Below are positions 27,392 to 38,500 of a DNA stretch of 64,000 nt, in pieces. A program made the position numbers and the translations under genes. Numbering within the stretch: the first letter of the stretch is position 1; each line of letters opens with the position of its first letter. Under the pieces are notes generated by a model that worked only from the letters and a program-made list of their open reading frames with translations, was not told the DNA's origin and ran no database searches. The stretch lies in assembly GCA_016281355.1 (NCBI GenBank), contig JAEEIL010000026.1, positions 1 through 64,000 of the forward strand, in the 5' to 3' direction. The DNA comes from Elusimicrobiaceae bacterium. Its GTDB lineage: Bacteria; Elusimicrobiota; Elusimicrobia; Elusimicrobiales; Elusimicrobiaceae.

Positions 27392-28144
27392 ATGCAAAAT
27401 AAAAAATTAAGTGTTGTTATCCCGACATTGCAAAAAAAAGTAGAGCTTTTAGTAAATCTTATCAAAATGTTAGATAAGGATGATTCTGTATCAGAAATAA
27501 TTTTGATTGATAATTCTTGTAAAGGGTTTTCGTCGGAATCTAGTAAATTAAGAGTTATTGTTCCGAAAGAAAATTTATATGTAAATCCTAGTTGGAATTT
27601 AGGTGTAAAAGAGGCAAAAGAAGATATCGTAGCATTGTTAAATGACGATATTTCAATTTCAAATAATTTTTGTACTAAAGTTGTAAATCAAATGACGCCG
27701 GACATGGGGTGTGTCGGATATTCCGTCGATTATATTGAAGAAACACAAGGGGAAATGCCGATACCTGAAGATACGGATATTATATTAGAAAAAACATCTA
27801 CGAGATGTAATTCTTGGGGAATTGCAATATTTTTTTACAAAACCTCTTATTCCCCAATTCCGGAAGAGTTAAAAATATATTGTGGCGACGATTGGATATT
27901 TCTACAAAATAAAATAAATAATAGAGATAATTACCATATTTGCGGACAAAAGATTTATCATTACGGAAGTTTGACTTCAAAAACAAAATCTTTAAATCCA
28001 ATCGGCAAAAGGGATAGAAAACTATATAGAAAATTAACAAGAAAATGGTGGCAATTTATTTTCAATTTTGAACCGGTTTTCCGTGGGTTTAAACTTACAA
28101 TATTTTGGATGGAATGGACATTCCATTACAATAAGAAGCATTAA
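27392..28144 (+). CDS. Family 2-like glycosyltransferase
   Basis: 250 residues. The N-terminus LSVVIPTLQKKVELLVNLI and the metal-binding ALLNDDIS, with WNLGVKEAKED before it, are features of GT-A fold family 2 enzymes. The C-terminal third is basic and aromatic and may touch the membrane. Donor and acceptor unknown. AAAGGTAATT precedes the ATG. The next gene overlaps or abuts its 3' end depending on start choice. Confidence 0.75.
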   Translation: MQNKKLSVVIPTLQKKVELLVNLIKMLDKDDSVSEIILIDNSCKGFSSESSKLRVIVPKENLYVNPSWNLGVKEAKEDIVALLNDDISISNNFCTKVVNQMTPDMGCVGYSVDYIEETQGEMPIPEDTDIILEKTSTRCNSWGIAIFFYKTSYSPIPEELKIYCGDDWIFLQNKINNRDNYHICGQKIYHYGSLTSKTKSLNPIGKRDRKLYRKLTRKWWQFIFNFEPVFRGFKLTIFWMEWTFHYNKKH

Positions 28145-28172
28145 AGATATTATATGGTACATGGTATTTGAA

Positions 28173-28571
28173 ATGATATATGAATTATTAAATTTTAAGA
28201 TTTTCGGGGATCATAACGGTAAATTGGTTGCACTTGAAAAAGGGGCAGATTTTCCGTTTGAAATTAAAAGGGTATATTATGTTTGGGATACAGGTAAAGA
28301 TGTTGTACGTGGCAAACACGCGCACAAAAAACTGGAACAAGTGATAATTTGTATTCATGGTTCATGCGATTTTATTCTTGATAATGGTCATGAAAAAGTG
28401 AAAGTCCATCTTGATAATCCTGCACAAGGGTTATATATAAAGAATAATATTTGGAGAGAATTTACAAATTTTACTCCTGATTGCGTGATAATGGTTTTAG
28501 CTTCCGAATATTATGATGAAAAGGATTATATTAGAGATTATGAAGATTTTTTGAGGGAAATAAAAAAATGA
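28173..28571 (+). CDS. fdtA: dTDP-4-keto-6-deoxyhexose 3,4-isomerase (FdtA/QdtA-like)
   Basis: 132 residues of cupin fold. RVYYVWDTGKDVVRGKHAHK is the family signature with catalytic histidines, then CIHGSCDFILDNG and the C-terminal ASEYYDEKDYIRDYEDF. It converts dTDP-4-keto-6-deoxyglucose to a 3-keto sugar for transamination. FdtA (galacto) and QdtA (gluco) cannot be separated by eye. An ATG at 28161 is also possible; neither start has a good ribosome site. Confidence 0.82.
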   Translation: MIYELLNFKIFGDHNGKLVALEKGADFPFEIKRVYYVWDTGKDVVRGKHAHKKLEQVIICIHGSCDFILDNGHEKVKVHLDNPAQGLYIKNNIWREFTNFTPDCVIMVLASEYYDEKDYIRDYEDFLREIKK

Positions 28572-29527
28572 ACATATTAATAACTGCTTTAGGGACTTTG
28601 AATAGCACATTTATTTCAAAATATTTAAAAAGATGTGGCAATTTTATTGTCGGAGTAGATATTTATCCCAAGGCTTATATAAAAGCATCTAGCGAGATAG
28701 ATAGATTTTATCAAGTTTCAAGCGTAAATGACATGGATAAGTATATAAAGGAACTTTTAGATATTTGTTCTAGAAACAATGTTGATACATTGATTCCAAT
28801 TATAGACGAAGAAATAGCATATTTGTCTAGCCATAAAAAAATGTTTAAAAATATTGGAGTTGATATATGTACCCCAGATTATGAAACAGTTAAAATGTGT
28901 AGAAACAAATTACTTACTTTTGAAATAATAAAAAAAGAATTACCAGAAGTTTATATAAAGACACAATTATTAAAGCATGTTAATAAAGATGATATTACAT
29001 ATCCATCTTTTGCCAAACCGATTTCGGGTAGAGCAAGTATTGGATGCGAAAAAATTGTAGACGAATTTGCCCTTGATTATGTTATTCATAAAGTAAACCC
29101 TGAAGAATTTATTCTACAAAATTTTGTCGAAGGTGAATTTTTTGCAGTTGATTTTATACGTGATATAAAATCAAAAAAATTTTTCTGTGTTTCTAGACAG
29201 GAATTGGTTAGAAATAAAAACGGTTGTGGGACTGTTGTAAAAATCACAGAAAACAAAGATTTAGAGTTTTATACTAAAAAGATAGCAGAAATTTTAAATT
29301 ATAATGGAGTTGGAAATATTGAATTTATTAAACATGATGGAAGATACTATATGCTAGAAGTAAATCCCAGATTTCCAGCTGGTACTGCTTATACTGTTAT
29401 GTCAGGGGCAGATTTTATAAATGATGAAATTAAAATTATAAAAGAGCAATGTATCTCTTTAAACTATAATGTTAAAATAGGGACAATATTTACAAGGCGG
29501 TATGAAACATATGAATATACAGAATAG
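28568..29527 (+). CDS. ATP-grasp ligase
   Basis: 319 residues, carbamoyl-phosphate-synthase-like ATP-grasp fold. An N-terminal Rossmann-like domain (NILITALGT) precedes the ATP-binding core with FAKPISGRASIG and the metal-binding YYMLEVNPRFPAGTAY. It would join a carboxylate to an amine or similar nucleophile. Such enzymes occur in surface polysaccharide loci, but the substrate is unknown. Codon use is AT-biased with AGA for arginine, unlike the housekeeping genes nearby. It overlaps fdtA by four bases. Confidence 0.72.
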   Translation: MNILITALGTLNSTFISKYLKRCGNFIVGVDIYPKAYIKASSEIDRFYQVSSVNDMDKYIKELLDICSRNNVDTLIPIIDEEIAYLSSHKKMFKNIGVDICTPDYETVKMCRNKLLTFEIIKKELPEVYIKTQLLKHVNKDDITYPSFAKPISGRASIGCEKIVDEFALDYVIHKVNPEEFILQNFVEGEFFAVDFIRDIKSKKFFCVSRQELVRNKNGCGTVVKITENKDLEFYTKKIAEILNYNGVGNIEFIKHDGRYYMLEVNPRFPAGTAYTVMSGADFINDEIKIIKEQCISLNYNVKIGTIFTRRYETYEYTE

Positions 29528-30428
29528 AAAGCACTTATTAATTGCAGGGGGGACAGGTTTCATTGGCAAAAGATTTATACAAGTTGCGTTGAAAAATGGA
29601 TACATATGTCATGTGCTTACTAGATCTCAACATGACAGTACAGATAATTTAAAATATTATCATTGTGATTTGTTGAATATTAATAAGCAGTTCGTAAATG
29701 ATTTTTTCAAGAATATAAATTTTGAAAGTGTAATATATATGGCTGCTAATATTCCTTTATTGGGTGCTAAGAAAGAGAATTATGAAGATGCGATGTATTC
29801 AACACTTGTTCCATTTGTAAAATTTGCTCAGTCTACTCTTGAATTAGCCAAAAAATTCATTTATGTGAGCAGTATAGACTGTGTGGGTATTCCTTCATAC
29901 ACTGATTATGATGAGAACATTAAATTAAACCCTTATACACCTTATGCTGTTGCTAAATTATCTGGGGAGAAATATATTGAATCAATGACACAATCTAAGA
30001 ATATTCCACTAACTATTTTAAGATTTTCACAAGTTTATGGCCCTAATGAACCTCTATTAAGAATTATTCCAATACTATTAGATTCTATTAAAAATGACAA
30101 GACTTTTAATTTATACGGTACCGGTGAAGAGAAGAGAAGATTCTTATATGTTAAAGATGCCGCTAAAGCTGTATTATGTGCACTAAATAGCAACAATACT
30201 GGTATTTATAATATCGCTGGAGCGAGTATAGAAAGTATAAATGAACTAATTGCAATAGTAGAAAAAACATACAATAAAAAGTTAATACTAAATAAAATAG
30301 ATTGCTTTCACAAAACATTCGACAATATACCATCAATAGAAAATGCACGAAAACTAATTGATTATAAACCTGAATATACTCTTGATCTCGGCATTAAGGA
30401 GATATATAATGAAGAAAACAATGGCTAA
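29511..30428 (+). CDS. NAD-dependent epimerase/dehydratase
   Basis: 305 residues, extended short-chain dehydrogenase. IAGGTGFIGKRFIQ is the nucleotide motif and YAVAKLSGEKY the catalytic Y-x-x-x-K. It acts on a nucleotide sugar or related substrate not identifiable here. ATG codons at 29502 and 29511 compete; AAGGCGG at 29494-29500 fits the second. Overlaps both neighbours by about 20 bases, forming a tight trio with the ATP-grasp and aminotransferase. Confidence 0.8.
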   Translation: MNIQNRKHLLIAGGTGFIGKRFIQVALKNGYICHVLTRSQHDSTDNLKYYHCDLLNINKQFVNDFFKNINFESVIYMAANIPLLGAKKENYEDAMYSTLVPFVKFAQSTLELAKKFIYVSSIDCVGIPSYTDYDENIKLNPYTPYAVAKLSGEKYIESMTQSKNIPLTILRFSQVYGPNEPLLRIIPILLDSIKNDKTFNLYGTGEEKRRFLYVKDAAKAVLCALNSNNTGIYNIAGASIESINELIAIVEKTYNKKLILNKIDCFHKTFDNIPSIENARKLIDYKPEYTLDLGIKEIYNEENNG

Positions 30429-31629
30429 ATATAAAAACGTATTAAAAATAGTGCCATTTAACGAAATTATACTCGAACGTGGAGATGGCAATTGGGTTTG
30501 GGATATCAATGGTAATAAGTATTTAGATTTGAATTCAGGACAATTTTGTTTAAGTTTTGGTCATAATGATAAAAACATGCAAAAAGTGGTTTTAGATCAA
30601 ATGTCTAAAATTTATCATACCAACACATCGACACTTACCCCAGAAGTATTTCAAGCTTGCGAAGATATGGCGAGTATCACAGGAGGCAAATTAACAAAAA
30701 CCATATTTTTATCAACAGGTTCAGAAGCTAATGAGTGTGCTTTCAGATATACTAGATTCGCGACGGGAAAGAATTCTATAATTGCAATGAAATTTGGTTA
30801 TCATGGATTAACGTTAGGTTCTCAACAGCTTACTATGGGAGGCATGTGGGCTAAGCCAATTGAGAACAAACATAATTATTATATTGAAGATTTCTCATCT
30901 GAAAAATTAGAACACACTTTTAATGAAATATTGAAAAAGGCTAATAATGATGTAGCAGCCGTAATAACAGAGCCGGTATTAGGTGTTGGAGGTGTGTTAG
31001 TACCTCCCAAGGAATTTTTTCATGAGTTGAGACGATTGTGTACAAAATATGGTATTTTATTAATTTTTGATGAATGTCAAACTGGTTTCGGACGTAGCGG
31101 AGAATGGTTCGCCTATCAAAAAATAGGGATAGAACCTGATGTGTTAGTTTGTGCAAAAGCTATGGGAGTTGGTTTTGCAGTGTCATCAGTAACTTTTAAT
31201 TCCGATTTAGCAAAAATTATTGAGAATAAAGTTGTACATTTTTCTTCTCATCAAAATGACCCCTTATCTTGTAGGTTGGTATCATATGTTATAAACAAAA
31301 TAAAAAATGGAAATTATTTAGAACACAACAGAGAGATGGGAGCATATTTGTTCAAAAAATTACTTGAACTTAAAGAGAAACATCCAAAGTTCATAAGTCA
31401 ACCAAGAGGTTTGGGGTTAATGTTAGGATTTGATATAAAAGATGGACAATTTGAAAAAAATCCAAATATAACAAATGATTTCTTGCGTAGATTAGAAAGA
31501 GAGGGGGTCCTTTTACAAGCAATTAGAAAAGGGCATACATTAAGATTATCGCCAAGTTTTAATATTACGAAAGAAGAAATAAATTTTTTAATTAACAAAT
31601 TAGATCTTGTGATCAATGAACTAGCTTAA
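30409..31629 (+). CDS. Class III PLP aminotransferase
   Basis: 406 residues. LSTGSEANECAFRYTR, IFDECQTGFGRSGEWF and the PLP lysine in VLVCAKAMGVGF are the class III (glutamate-1-semialdehyde/ornithine type) motifs. AAGGAGAT precedes the ATG at 30409 within the previous gene. In this place it probably aminates a precursor for the polysaccharide, but the family is broad. Strong AT bias. Confidence 0.82.
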   Translation: MKKTMAKYKNVLKIVPFNEIILERGDGNWVWDINGNKYLDLNSGQFCLSFGHNDKNMQKVVLDQMSKIYHTNTSTLTPEVFQACEDMASITGGKLTKTIFLSTGSEANECAFRYTRFATGKNSIIAMKFGYHGLTLGSQQLTMGGMWAKPIENKHNYYIEDFSSEKLEHTFNEILKKANNDVAAVITEPVLGVGGVLVPPKEFFHELRRLCTKYGILLIFDECQTGFGRSGEWFAYQKIGIEPDVLVCAKAMGVGFAVSSVTFNSDLAKIIENKVVHFSSHQNDPLSCRLVSYVINKIKNGNYLEHNREMGAYLFKKLLELKEKHPKFISQPRGLGLMLGFDIKDGQFEKNPNITNDFLRRLEREGVLLQAIRKGHTLRLSPSFNITKEEINFLINKLDLVINELA

Positions 31630-31719
31630 ATAAGCTAATAGTGTTAATATAGCAGTAAAACTAGTATGTTTTGAAATATATTACAAATAACACAATATCT
31701 TATAAACGGGGAGTATATT

Positions 31720-32808
31720 ATGATTAAATTTTTGGATTTACATAAAATAAATGAAAGATTCAGAACGCAAATTGATGCGCGTTTAAAAGAAGTTTTGGAC
31801 AGTGGCTGGTATATTCACGGTAAGCAAGATGAACTTTTTGAAAAGCATTTTGCCGAATATATCGGCACAAAATATTGTGTCGCTGTTGCAAACGGGCTTG
31901 ATGCGTTGAACCTTATTATAAAAGCCTACGGTTTTGGCCCTGGTGATGAAATTATAGTTCCTGCAAATACTTATATCGCCAGCATTTTGGCAATTTCTGA
32001 AAATAATTGTACCCCTGTTTTAGTGGAGCCTAGTTTAAAAACTTATAATATTGATCCTAATTTAATTGAAGAAAAAATTACCCCGCGCACAAAAGCAATA
32101 ATGGTTGTACATTTATACGGCCAAGCTGTACAAATGGAAAAAATTTGGCAAATTGCCAAGAAATATAATTTAAAAATTATTGAAGACAGCGCCCAAGCAC
32201 ACGGCGCAATGTATAAAGGTAAAAGGACGGGGAATTTGGGGGATGCAAGTGGTTTTTCCTTCTACCCTGGTAAAAATCTTGGTTGTCTTGGCGATGGCGG
32301 TGCAGTTACAACAAATGATAAAGCTTTGGCAGATAAAATCCGCGCTATTGCAAATTATGGCAGTGACAGAAAGTATCATCATATTTACAAAGGTACTAAT
32401 TCCCGTTTAGATGAATTCCAAGCTGCACTTTTAGATATAAAACTACCTTATTTGGACAGCGACAATCAAAGGCGCCAAGAAATTGCAAAATATTACCGTG
32501 AAAATATTAAAAATCCGAAAATTATTTTGCCAAAAATATATGATGAAAATGCACACGTTTGGCATATTTTTGCAGTAAGATGTGAAGAACGTGACAGATT
32601 GCAAAAATATTTGGAAGAAAACGGCGTTCAGACAAATATACATTATCCGACACCACCACATAAACAGGAAGCGTACAAAGAATGGGTTAATCAGAGCCAT
32701 CCTATATCGGAAGAAATTCATAGGACAGAATTATCACTTCCGATGTCTCCTGTCTTAACAGATGAAGAAGTCAAAAGAGTTGTAAAGGTATTAAATGAGT
32801 GGAAGTAA
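31720..32808 (+). CDS. fdtB: DegT-type sugar 3-aminotransferase (FdtB/QdtB-like)
   Basis: 362 residues. [29 protein letters not shown] and the PLP lysine in [16 protein letters not shown] mark the DegT/DnrJ/EryC1 family. With the FdtA-like isomerase at 28173 it should make a dTDP-3-amino-3,6-dideoxyhexose. The acetyltransferase that usually completes the pathway (FdtC/QdtC) is not in the window. CGGGGAG precedes the ATG; the base use here is closer to the chromosomal core than that of the genes to its left. Overlaps the next gene by 14 bases. Confidence 0.82.
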   Translation: MIKFLDLHKINERFRTQIDARLKEVLDSGWYIHGKQDELFEKHFAEYIGTKYCVAVANGLDALNLIIKAYGFGPGDEIIVPANTYIASILAISENNCTPVLVEPSLKTYNIDPNLIEEKITPRTKAIMVVHLYGQAVQMEKIWQIAKKYNLKIIEDSAQAHGAMYKGKRTGNLGDASGFSFYPGKNLGCLGDGGAVTTNDKALADKIRAIANYGSDRKYHHIYKGTNSRLDEFQAALLDIKLPYLDSDNQRRQEIAKYYRENIKNPKIILPKIYDENAHVWHIFAVRCEERDRLQKYLEENGVQTNIHYPTPPHKQEAYKEWVNQSHPISEEIHRTELSLPMSPVLTDEEVKRVVKVLNEWK

Positions 32809-33802
32809 AGGGTTATTATCAATTTGTTGTACTTGCTACAATCATGAAAAATATATAGAAGATTGTATAAAATCAATCTGGAATAATGATTATAAAAATA
32901 TTGAAATTATTGTAGTTGATGATGGCTCAAAAGATAACAGCGTTAATATTTTAAAAAAATTAAAAGAAACAAGTCCATATCCATTTAAACTTATTGTTCA
33001 AGAAAACACCCATAATATTGGACTAAATTTTAATAGGGCTCTTAAAAAAGCCAATGGTGAATTTGTTACGTTTATGTCTTGTGATGATTATTACACCGAA
33101 AACGCATTTTTAAAAAAGATAGATATTTTAACAGAAGATAAAAATGTAGCACTAGTTATATCAAGACATGTAATATTACTTAGAAAAAACGATAAAATTA
33201 AAAACAAATTAGTGTGGACAGCAGATGAAAATATTACAAATGAAGAATTATGTAATATTGAATATAAACAAGGAACATTTGCTATACAAGGAAATGTGTT
33301 TAGAAAATCAATTATTGACGAAGTAAATGGATTTGATGAAGATATTCATGGTGATGATATTATAATCAGAACAAAAGTTTTACAGTATATGGAAAAAAAT
33401 CCCCAATGTATTCTTAGAAGTATTAACGAGCCATCTTTTGTATATAGGATACATAGCGGAAGTTATTCTTCAAACTTAAAAAATATAATAAATATATTAT
33501 TAGATACTTATGATAGATATTGGCCTAATAAAAAATATGCCGAATACGTAGAACTTGCATGTTTAAAATGGTTAAAAACTTGCGCACAAGATGAGTGTAC
33601 ATATATGTGCAAAAAACACCCTTCGTTTTCTAAATTAACACACGAAAATAATTTATATTTAAGATATTTGTATTTGCGTATTTTAAAAAAATACAGAACT
33701 ATCTTTTGGTATATTTTTAGAAAAGAAAAGTTAAAACAACACAGAATTTGTTATACAATACTAAATCTTATAAAAATTAGTATTCAAAATAAACATAAAT
33801 AG
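32795..33802 (+). CDS. Family 2 glycosyltransferase
   Basis: 335 residues. Typical GT2 N-terminus ([20 protein letters not shown]), [11 protein letters not shown] and the metal motif FMSCDDYY. The C-terminal part is long, basic and without recognised domain. Donor unknown. Very AT-rich with AGA arginines. Confidence 0.85.
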   Translation: MSGSKGLLSICCTCYNHEKYIEDCIKSIWNNDYKNIEIIVVDDGSKDNSVNILKKLKETSPYPFKLIVQENTHNIGLNFNRALKKANGEFVTFMSCDDYYTENAFLKKIDILTEDKNVALVISRHVILLRKNDKIKNKLVWTADENITNEELCNIEYKQGTFAIQGNVFRKSIIDEVNGFDEDIHGDDIIIRTKVLQYMEKNPQCILRSINEPSFVYRIHSGSYSSNLKNIINILLDTYDRYWPNKKYAEYVELACLKWLKTCAQDECTYMCKKHPSFSKLTHENNLYLRYLYLRILKKYRTIFWYIFRKEKLKQHRICYTILNLIKISIQNKHK

Positions 33803-33813
33803 AGTATAAATAA

Positions 33814-34542
33814 GTGAAAAAAAAGATATTTGATTTTATCTGTTCCCTTGGTGGGAATTGTGCGGCGGCACATAATTTAGTTTATAGAAATTTAAGAACA
33901 GAAGCATATCCATTTGATAGGACATATTTTAATTCTGATGCGGCTGTTTATAAATTAGCGGATGGATTTAAAACTAATTTTAAAAATTATGCATTATTAG
34001 AGAATTTTAAAGAATTACCTGTTAATAATGAACATCCGGATAGAATCCAATATGAAGATGAATATGCTAAACTTGTTTGGGCAAACCATTTTACTTACGA
34101 TACCAATAGGGAAGAAAATTATAAAGAAGTTAAAGAAAAACTTAACCGTAGATTTAAAAGATTAGTTGATTCAATAAAACAAAGCACAAATATTCTTTTC
34201 CTTTTTTCGACTTCATTTAAAATAGAACCTGATGCATTTCTAAATTTAATAGATACACTTAATGAATTGTATCCTGAAAAAAAATTTGAAATAAAGATAT
34301 TATCTTTTGACGCAGGAAGTAATTATATTTATATAAAAAATAGCATAGAAATTTTTTATTATAAAAGAAAGATAGAAAATAGTGATTTCACTAAAACTAA
34401 TAAGGAATGGGACTTTTTAGATGATATAACTTTTCCTAACTACTATTATTTTTATTTTTCAAAAAAATTAAAGAAATTCTTAATAAATTTTATCCCTATA
34501 AAATCTTTAAGACGTAAATTAAGGAATAAATATCATGTGTAA
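33814..34542 (+). CDS. DUF1796 family protein (putative papain-like cysteine peptidase)
   Basis: 242 residues from a GTG start. The N-terminus FDFICSLGGNCAAAHNL, the following PFDRTYFN and LVWANHF match the DUF1796 pattern, a family annotated as putative papain-like cysteine peptidase and often found in polysaccharide loci. The cysteine near residue 16 and the histidine in WANHF could be catalytic. Its true role is undescribed; a sugar-modifying role is equally possible. Lies between two glycosyltransferases. Confidence 0.6.
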   Translation: MKKKIFDFICSLGGNCAAAHNLVYRNLRTEAYPFDRTYFNSDAAVYKLADGFKTNFKNYALLENFKELPVNNEHPDRIQYEDEYAKLVWANHFTYDTNREENYKEVKEKLNRRFKRLVDSIKQSTNILFLFSTSFKIEPDAFLNLIDTLNELYPEKKFEIKILSFDAGSNYIYIKNSIEIFYYKRKIENSDFTKTNKEWDFLDDITFPNYYYFYFSKKLKKFLINFIPIKSLRRKLRNKYHV

Positions 34543-35509
34543 ATTACCTTTAGTTTCAGTCATAATTCCTGCATATAATCATGAAAGTTATATACAGGAA
34601 ACTATTAAATCAATTATTAACCAAACATATAAAAATATTGAGCTTATCATTTTAGATGACGGTTCAAAAGATTCTACTTGGCAAAAAATCCAGGAAATGA
34701 GAGAAGAATGCAATCAAAGGTTTGTTCGTATTTGTCTTAATACAAAAGAAAATGAAGGAACATGCAAAACACTCAACAAATTACTTAGTATGGCTAAAGG
34801 GGATTTTATTTATCTAATAGCGTCTGATGATTTAGCCAAACCATATGCCATAGAAAAAGAAGTACAATTTTTAAATCGAAATCCGGAATATGCACTTTGC
34901 GTTGGCGATAATGAAATTATAGATAAAAACAGCAAAAAATGTTATTGGGATAGAAAACAAAATATTGTTTATGACAAAAATAAAGCCAAATATTTAACTT
35001 TTGTTGATTTTTTAAAACGTCATAACAATTTCTTTAATGATGAATGCTTCGGAAAGTATTGGACACTATATAAAAATAATTATATATCAAATGGTTACTT
35101 AGTAAGAAAATCAATTTTTGATAAGAAAGAATATTTTACGCAGGAAGCACCTTTAGAAGATTATTATTTAATGCTGCAAATTTCAAAAAGATACAAAATG
35201 AAATATTTAGATGAAATTTTGTTTTCATATCGTTGGCATGCCGGTAATACAGTTAGACAAAAAGAAAAAATGGCAAAGATGACAGCCAAGACAAGAATAT
35301 ATGAAGAGAAACTTTTACACGATATTTCGGATGAAAATTCTGTGTATCCGGATGTAATTAAAATAAAGAAATTCGGTTTATTATATAGGACTTATGGCAT
35401 CCCTTTTATTTTTCAGATTTTATACTATAGAAAAGGCAATAATAAAACCAGAATTATCAAATTATTTAACTTCACCATTTTTAAATACTCCAAAAATGCT
35501 AAAATATAA
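34535..35509 (+). CDS. Family 2 glycosyltransferase
   Basis: 324 residues. SVIIPAYNHESYIQETIKSI, LDDGSKDSTW and the metal motif IASDDLAKP are clear GT2 features; the remainder with SYRWHAGNTVRQ resembles polysaccharide chain glycosyltransferases. Overlaps DUF1796 by eight bases and ends 27 bases before nifJ. It closes the polysaccharide locus. Confidence 0.85.
   Translation: MCKLPLVSVIIPAYNHESYIQETIKSIINQTYKNIELIILDDGSKDSTWQKIQEMREECNQRFVRICLNTKENEGTCKTLNKLLSMAKGDFIYLIASDDLAKPYAIEKEVQFLNRNPEYALCVGDNEIIDKNSKKCYWDRKQNIVYDKNKAKYLTFVDFLKRHNNFFNDECFGKYWTLYKNNYISNGYLVRKSIFDKKEYFTQEAPLEDYYLMLQISKRYKMKYLDEILFSYRWHAGNTVRQKEKMAKMTAKTRIYEEKLLHDISDENSVYPDVIKIKKFGLLYRTYGIPFIFQILYYRKGNNKTRIIKLFNFTIFKYSKNAKI
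35497..35505 (+). promoter_or_regulatory. Extended -10 promoter candidate for nifJ
   Basis: TGCTAAAAT sits at the end of the preceding glycosyltransferase gene, about 30 bases before the nifJ start codon and before its AAGGAG ribosome site. No convincing -35. Confidence 0.4.
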
Positions 35510-35536
35510 GTGTATTCTAATCTTAAGGAGATTCAC

Positions 35537-38500
35537 ATGTCACAAAAATTAACAGCAATGGACGGCAACACAGCAGTTGCACACGTCGCCCATGCTACCA
35601 ATGAAGTTATTGCAATTTACCCTATCACCCCGTCATCAACAATGGGTGAAATCTGCGACGCAAAAAGCGCAAAAGGGGAAACAAATATCTGGGGTAATGT
35701 CCCAGTTGTAGCGGAATTACAATCCGAAGGCGGTGCTTCCGGTACAGTACACGGTGCATTATCTGCCGGTGCTTTAACCACAACTTTTACCGCTTCCCAA
35801 GGTTTACTTTTGATGATCCCCAACATGTTCAAAATCGCCGGTGAACTTACACCGACCGTTTTCCATGTTTCCGCACGTGCTATTGCAACACATGCACTTT
35901 CAATTTTCGGCGATCACAGTGACGTCATGGCAGTCCGCCAAACCGGCTGGGCCATGCTTGCGAGTTCCAATGCCCAAGAAGCTATGGACTTTGCATTAAT
36001 CTCCCAAGCAACAACACTTGAAGCACAAGTTCCTTTCTTACATTTCTTTGACGGTTTTAGAACATCACACGAACTTAACATGGTTGATGTTATCTCCAAA
36101 GAAACAATGAAGGAAATGATTGATGATAATTTAGTTGCAAAATACCGCGAAAATGCAATGAACCCCGAACACCCGACAATCCGCGGTACCGCACAAAACC
36201 CGGATGTTTACTTCCAAGGCCGCGAAGCCGTAAACAAATACTACTTAGCAACACCTAAAATCTTAAAGAAATATATGGATAAATTCGCCAAATTGACCGG
36301 CAGACAATATGACTTATATGAATATGTCGGCGCAAAAGATGCGGAAAAGGTCGTCGTAATTATGGCCAGCGGTGCAGACGTTGCACAAACCGCAGTTGAA
36401 AATATGAAAGGTGAAAAAGTCGGCGTACTTAAAGTTAAACTCTTTAGGCCTTTTGCCGCAGAAGACTTTATTAAAGCTTTCCCCAAAACAGTTAAGAAAA
36501 TCGCAGTTTTTGATAGAACAAAAGAACCCGGTTCAATCGGTGAACCTTTATTCCAAGATGTTTGCTCCGCTTTCTTAACAAAAGAAGCAAAAGCAAAATT
36601 TGCAACTACACCTCTAATTATTGGTGGAAGATACGGTATCGGTTCAAAAGAATTTACCCCTGCAATGGTAAAAGCCGCTTTTGATAACTTGGATGCAAAA
36701 GAACCTATTACAAGTTTTATCGTCGGTATCAATGATGACTTGGGTGGTAAATCTTTAAAGATTCCTGCTTTCAAAACCTCCGCAACAGACGGAACATTTA
36801 ATGCTATGTTCTACGGTTTAGGTTCTGACGGTACAGTCGGTGCAAATAAAAATACCATGAAGATCATCAGCGCAAAAAGCGATAACTATGCACAAGGGTA
36901 CTTTGTTTATGACTCCAAAAAATCAGGGTCAATGACGACTTCCCATATCCGCTTTGGTAAAAAATATATCCGCGCACCTTATTTAATCGAAGAAGCAGAC
37001 TTTATTGCCTGCCACCTTTTCTCTTTCCTTGAAAAGTATGATATTCTTCATAATGCCAAAGACGGTGCAACTTTCTTAATCAATGCTCCGTATAAAGCGG
37101 AAGAAGTTTGGGATAAATTACCAAAAGAAGTACAAAAACAAATTATTGATAAAAAACTCAAAGTTTACACTATTGATGCTTCCCATATAGCCATGAAAAC
37201 CGGTATGGGTTCAAGAACAAACACCATCATGCAAACTGCTTTCTTCAGCATTTGCGGTGTAATTGAAAAACAAGTAGCAATAGACGCCATCAAAGAAGCT
37301 ATCAAGAAAACCTACTCCAAGAAAGGCGAAGAAGTTGTTAAGAAAAACTATGCCGCGGTTGATGCCTCTTTAGACGGTTTACATGAAATTAAATATCCTA
37401 ATAAAGTTACTTCTACGATTTCAATGCAATCCCCTGTTCCTGCAGATGCACCGGAATTTGTGAAAGATGTTTTGGGTAAAATGATTACCTATCACGGTGA
37501 TACTTTACCTACATCAAAAATGCCGAAAGGCGGTGTTTTCCCTACAGGTACCACACAATATGAAAAACGCAATATTGCTTTAATGTGCCCGTCTTGGGAC
37601 CCGGAAACCTGCATACAATGCGGTATTTGCTCACTTGTTTGCCCGCACGCAGCAATCAGAATTAAAGCCTATCAAGAAAAGGAACTTGCCGGCGCACCTA
37701 AAACATTTAAGTCAGCCGACGGTAAAGCAGATCTTGCCGGTCTTAAATTCACAACACAAGTTGCTGTTGAAGATTGTACCGGTTGCGGTGCTTGTATTGT
37801 AAACTGCCCCGCAAAAAATAAGAAAGATCCAACCAAAAAAGCAATCAATATGGTTGAGCAACTTCCTTTAAGAAAACCGGAAAGCGAAAACTTTAAATTT
37901 TTCTTAAACATCAAATCAGCCGATGTTAAAACCAAAAAAGAAACAGTTAAAGGTTCACAATTACAGAAACCTTTATTTGAATTCTCCGGCGCTTGTGCAG
38001 GCTGCGGTGAAACACCTTATGTGAAACTCTTAACCCAATTACATGGTGATCACCTTGCCATCGCAAACGCAACAGGTTGTTCCTCAATTTACGGCGGTAA
38101 CTTACCGACAACCCCTTATTGCAAACGCGATGACGGTAAAGGTCCTGCCTGGGCAAACTCCTTATTTGAAGATAACGCAGAATTCGGCCTTGGTATCCGC
38201 TTGGCATATGACCAACTTTTCAGCGATGCTATCGCACAACTTAAAGAAATCAAAGCCGAAATTGGCGATGATAAACTTGTTGATGAAATCATCAATGCCC
38301 CGCAACATACAACAGCCGAAATTGATGCACAACGTGCAAGAGTAGCCACTTTAAAAACCAAAACCAAAAATGAACGCATGCTTGCTTTAGCAGACTATTT
38401 AGTTAAAAAATCAGTCTGGATCTTGGGCGGTGACGGTTGGGCCTATGATATTGGTTACGGCGGTTTGGACCACGTTTTAGCAAGCGGTAAAAATATCAAA

